Positions 4,542-6,014 of a DNA stretch of 6,014 nucleotides are shown one piece after another. The DNA comes from Desulfobacterales bacterium. Lineage in GTDB: Bacteria; Desulfobacterota; Desulfobacteria; Desulfobacterales; Desulfosalsimonadaceae. The translations under genes were made by a program, and so were the position numbers. Location: assembly GCA_018399455.1 (NCBI GenBank), contig JAGYOT010000131.1, positions 1 to 6,014 of the forward strand, written 5' to 3'. Positions within the stretch are counted from its first letter, which is position 1; the number at the start of each line of letters is the position of its first letter. The notes beneath the pieces were generated by a model. That model did not search any database and had not been told where the DNA came from. It was given only the letters and a program-made list of their open reading frames with translations.

Positions 4542-6014
4542 TTACAGTTCAAAGATTTTTATTGTCTTCACCTTGGGCAGAGACTGGATCTGTTTAATGA
4601 CCGGTTCGGTAATGGGGGTGTCGGTCCGGATCAATATGATGTTGTTGTCACCGTTAGACTCCCGTCCGACCTGCATTCGGGAGATGTTGATGTTGTTATC
4701 TCCAAGGGCATTGCCGATGCTGCCTATGGCGCCGGGCTCATCCAGGTTATGAATAAGTGCCAGATGCCCCTCGGGCACGATTTCAATACGAAAATCATTA
4801 ATCCTTACAATCCTTGAATCCGCTTTGCCAAAAACCGTTCCGGCCACCTCGTACTCGTTTTCCGTGGTGATAAGCCCGACATTGACCAGGGTTGTAAACT
4901 CTTGGGATTCCTCGGCGCTTGCTTCGGATACTTTGATGCCCTTTTCCCGGGCCAGAAGGGGCGCATTAATCATGTTGACCTCATCCGGGGCCAGGGTGTC
5001 GAGAAGTCCTTTTAAGAAAGCAGTGGTGACGGGGGTCATGTCCAGGCCCTGAAAGTCGCCGAGATATTCAATGCGGACCTCTTTCAACTGACCGCTGCTG
5101 TATTGAGCCATCATGGAGCCCATGCGGTCGGCCAGATAAAGATAGGGGTTGAGCCTTTCCAGAAGCGCCCCGGAAATGGAGGGGACATTGACGGCATTAA
5201 TGATATTGTTGTGGACAAGGAACTCGATAATCTGCTGGGCTACCGCAACAGCCACATTGGTTTGGGCTTCGGCGGTGGAGGCGCCCAAATGAGGCGTGGC
5301 CACGACATTGTCCATGGCCAGCAGCGGATGATCCTTTTCCGGCGGTTCGGCTTCAAATACATCCAGGGCCGCCCCCGCCACCCGGCCGGATTCCAGTGCC
5401 TCTATAAGTGCCGCTTCGTCCACGATTCCGCCGCGAGCGCAGTTGATCAGCATCACGCCAGGCTTCATTTTTTCAAACGCGGATGCATCGATCATTTTTT
5501 CGGTGTTTTTGCTTTTCGGCACATGGACTGTGATATAGTCCGCCTCCTGATAAAGCGTATCCAGACAGACCGGTTCGAAGCCTTTTTTTTCGATGACTTC
5601 GGGCTGAACCACCGGGTCATACACCAACACCCGCATTTTGAGCCCCCGGGCACGATCAGCCACAACCGAGCCGATCTTTCCGTATCCGATAAGGCCCAGG
5701 GTTTTGTTCATGATCTCCCGTCCCTGCAGTTTTTTCTTTTCCCAGCGGCCGGCTTTGAGCGAGGCAGTACCCTGGGGAATGTTGCGGGTGAGACTCATCA
5801 TCAGGGCGATGGTATGCTCGGCGGTCGTCACCACGTTGCCGCCCGGCGTGTTCATGACCACCACCCCTCTTTTCGTGGCTGCCGGTATATCGACGTTATC
5901 GAGTCCGATTCCCGCCCGCCCGACGACTCTGAGCTTTTCGGCCCGCTCTATCAGCTCGGCGGTGACTTTGGTGGCACTCCGGATAATCAGCGCCTCATAG
6001 TCCTTAATGACTGA
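4542..6014 (-). CDS. serA: D-3-phosphoglycerate dehydrogenase, long form with ASB and ACT domains (5' partial)
   Basis: This cytosolic enzyme oxidises 3-phosphoglycerate to phosphohydroxypyruvate with NAD, the first step of serine synthesis. The frame stays open to the window edge; 490 residues are visible and about 35-40 N-terminal ones are missing compared with family members near 525-530. The visible start reads SVIKDYEALIIRSATKV, leading to VVGRAGIGLDNVD of the substrate domain. The NAD-binding motif GYGKIG is at visible residues 110-115, with Asp133 ending the fold. Catalytic residues are Arg194 (NCARGGIVDE), Glu223 (DVFEAEP) and His242 (TPHLGAST). An ASB domain covers about 285-415 and a C-terminal ACT domain about 418-490, containing DEPGAIGSIGNAL and INISRMQVGR, the usual site of serine feedback control. 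The GTG at 5862-5864 is internal, not the start. DUF1844 follows after 21 nt. Confidence 0.96.
   Translation of the reverse strand, partial: SVIKDYEALIIRSATKVTAELIERAEKLRVVGRAGIGLDNVDIPAATKRGVVVMNTPGGNVVTTAEHTIALMMSLTRNIPQGTASLKAGRWEKKKLQGREIMNKTLGLIGYGKIGSVVADRARGLKMRVLVYDPVVQPEVIEKKGFEPVCLDTLYQEADYITVHVPKSKNTEKMIDASAFEKMKPGVMLINCARGGIVDEAALIEALESGRVAGAALDVFEAEPPEKDHPLLAMDNVVATPHLGASTAEAQTNVAVAVAQQIIEFLVHNNIINAVNVPSISGALLERLNPYLYLADRMGSMMAQYSSGQLKEVRIEYLGDFQGLDMTPVTTAFLKGLLDTLAPDEVNMINAPLLAREKGIKVSEASAEESQEFTTLVNVGLITTENEYEVAGTVFGKADSRIVRINDFRIEIVPEGHLALIHNLDEPGAIGSIGNALGDNNINISRMQVGRESNGDNNIILIRTDTPITEPVIKQIQSLPKVKTIKIFEL

Noticed and set aside
5862..5864. GTG as the start of serA
   Set aside because: The 50 codons upstream to the window edge are open and match the family (IIRSATKV, VVGRAGIGLDNVD). 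Starting here would remove essential substrate-domain residues.
5103..6014. Plus-strand open frame of 303 residues running off the window end
   Set aside because: It lies wholly opposite serA, whose frame carries every catalytic motif. The plus-strand translation is His/Phe/Gly-rich with no recognisable domain, and codon bias of the real gene explains the openness.
1..6014. A defence island, CRISPR array, phage or transposon content
   Set aside because: No direct-repeat arrays, transposase or integrase motifs, or composition shifts were seen. All coding space is taken by recognisable housekeeping genes plus one DUF1844 gene.

Overview
The window is a compact block of housekeeping genes, all on the minus strand. 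In transcription order (right to left) it reads: serA (5' end cut off by the window edge), a DUF1844 protein, a Do-family HtrA/DegP protease, ispE, tRNA-Gln(UUG), prs and rplY. Intergenic gaps are 21 to 40 nt, and no stretch over 300 bases lacks a gene. The plus strand carries only shadow reading frames.

The gene content and order suggest a deltaproteobacterium (Desulfobacterota), probably a sulfate-reducer-like lineage. The suggestive features are ispE / tRNA-Gln / prs / long bL25 with an acidic tail, a DUF1844 gene beside an htrA gene, and a long-form SerA ending in an ACT domain. This placement comes from recalled family and synteny patterns, not a search, so it is moderately confident at best. 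Base composition looks moderate to slightly GC-rich and even across genes, with no sign of recent transfer, insertion sequences, phage genes or CRISPR.

Region by region: 4542-6014 is most of phosphoglycerate dehydrogenase (serine synthesis). 4188-4520 is a small DUF1844 protein of unknown function. 2684-4147 is an exported serine protease with two PDZ domains. 1805-2653 is CDP-ME kinase of the MEP isoprenoid pathway. 1696-1771 is tRNA-Gln. 720-1661 is PRPP synthase. 27-686 is ribosomal protein bL25, which starts with TTG. A peptidyl-tRNA hydrolase gene often follows rplY in this arrangement, but the 26 bases left here are too few to show it.

The genes do not form one pathway. They look like a co-transcribed growth cluster covering amino-acid, nucleotide and isoprenoid precursors, a tRNA, a ribosomal protein and envelope quality control. 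I found no convincing undescribed system. The best second looks are small: an in-phase A_AAA_AAC slippery heptamer plus hairpin inside ispE, a T-tract hairpin on the opposite strand at the same spot, the tRNA embedded between two mRNAs, a palindrome just upstream of that tRNA, and the uncharacterised DUF1844 gene.
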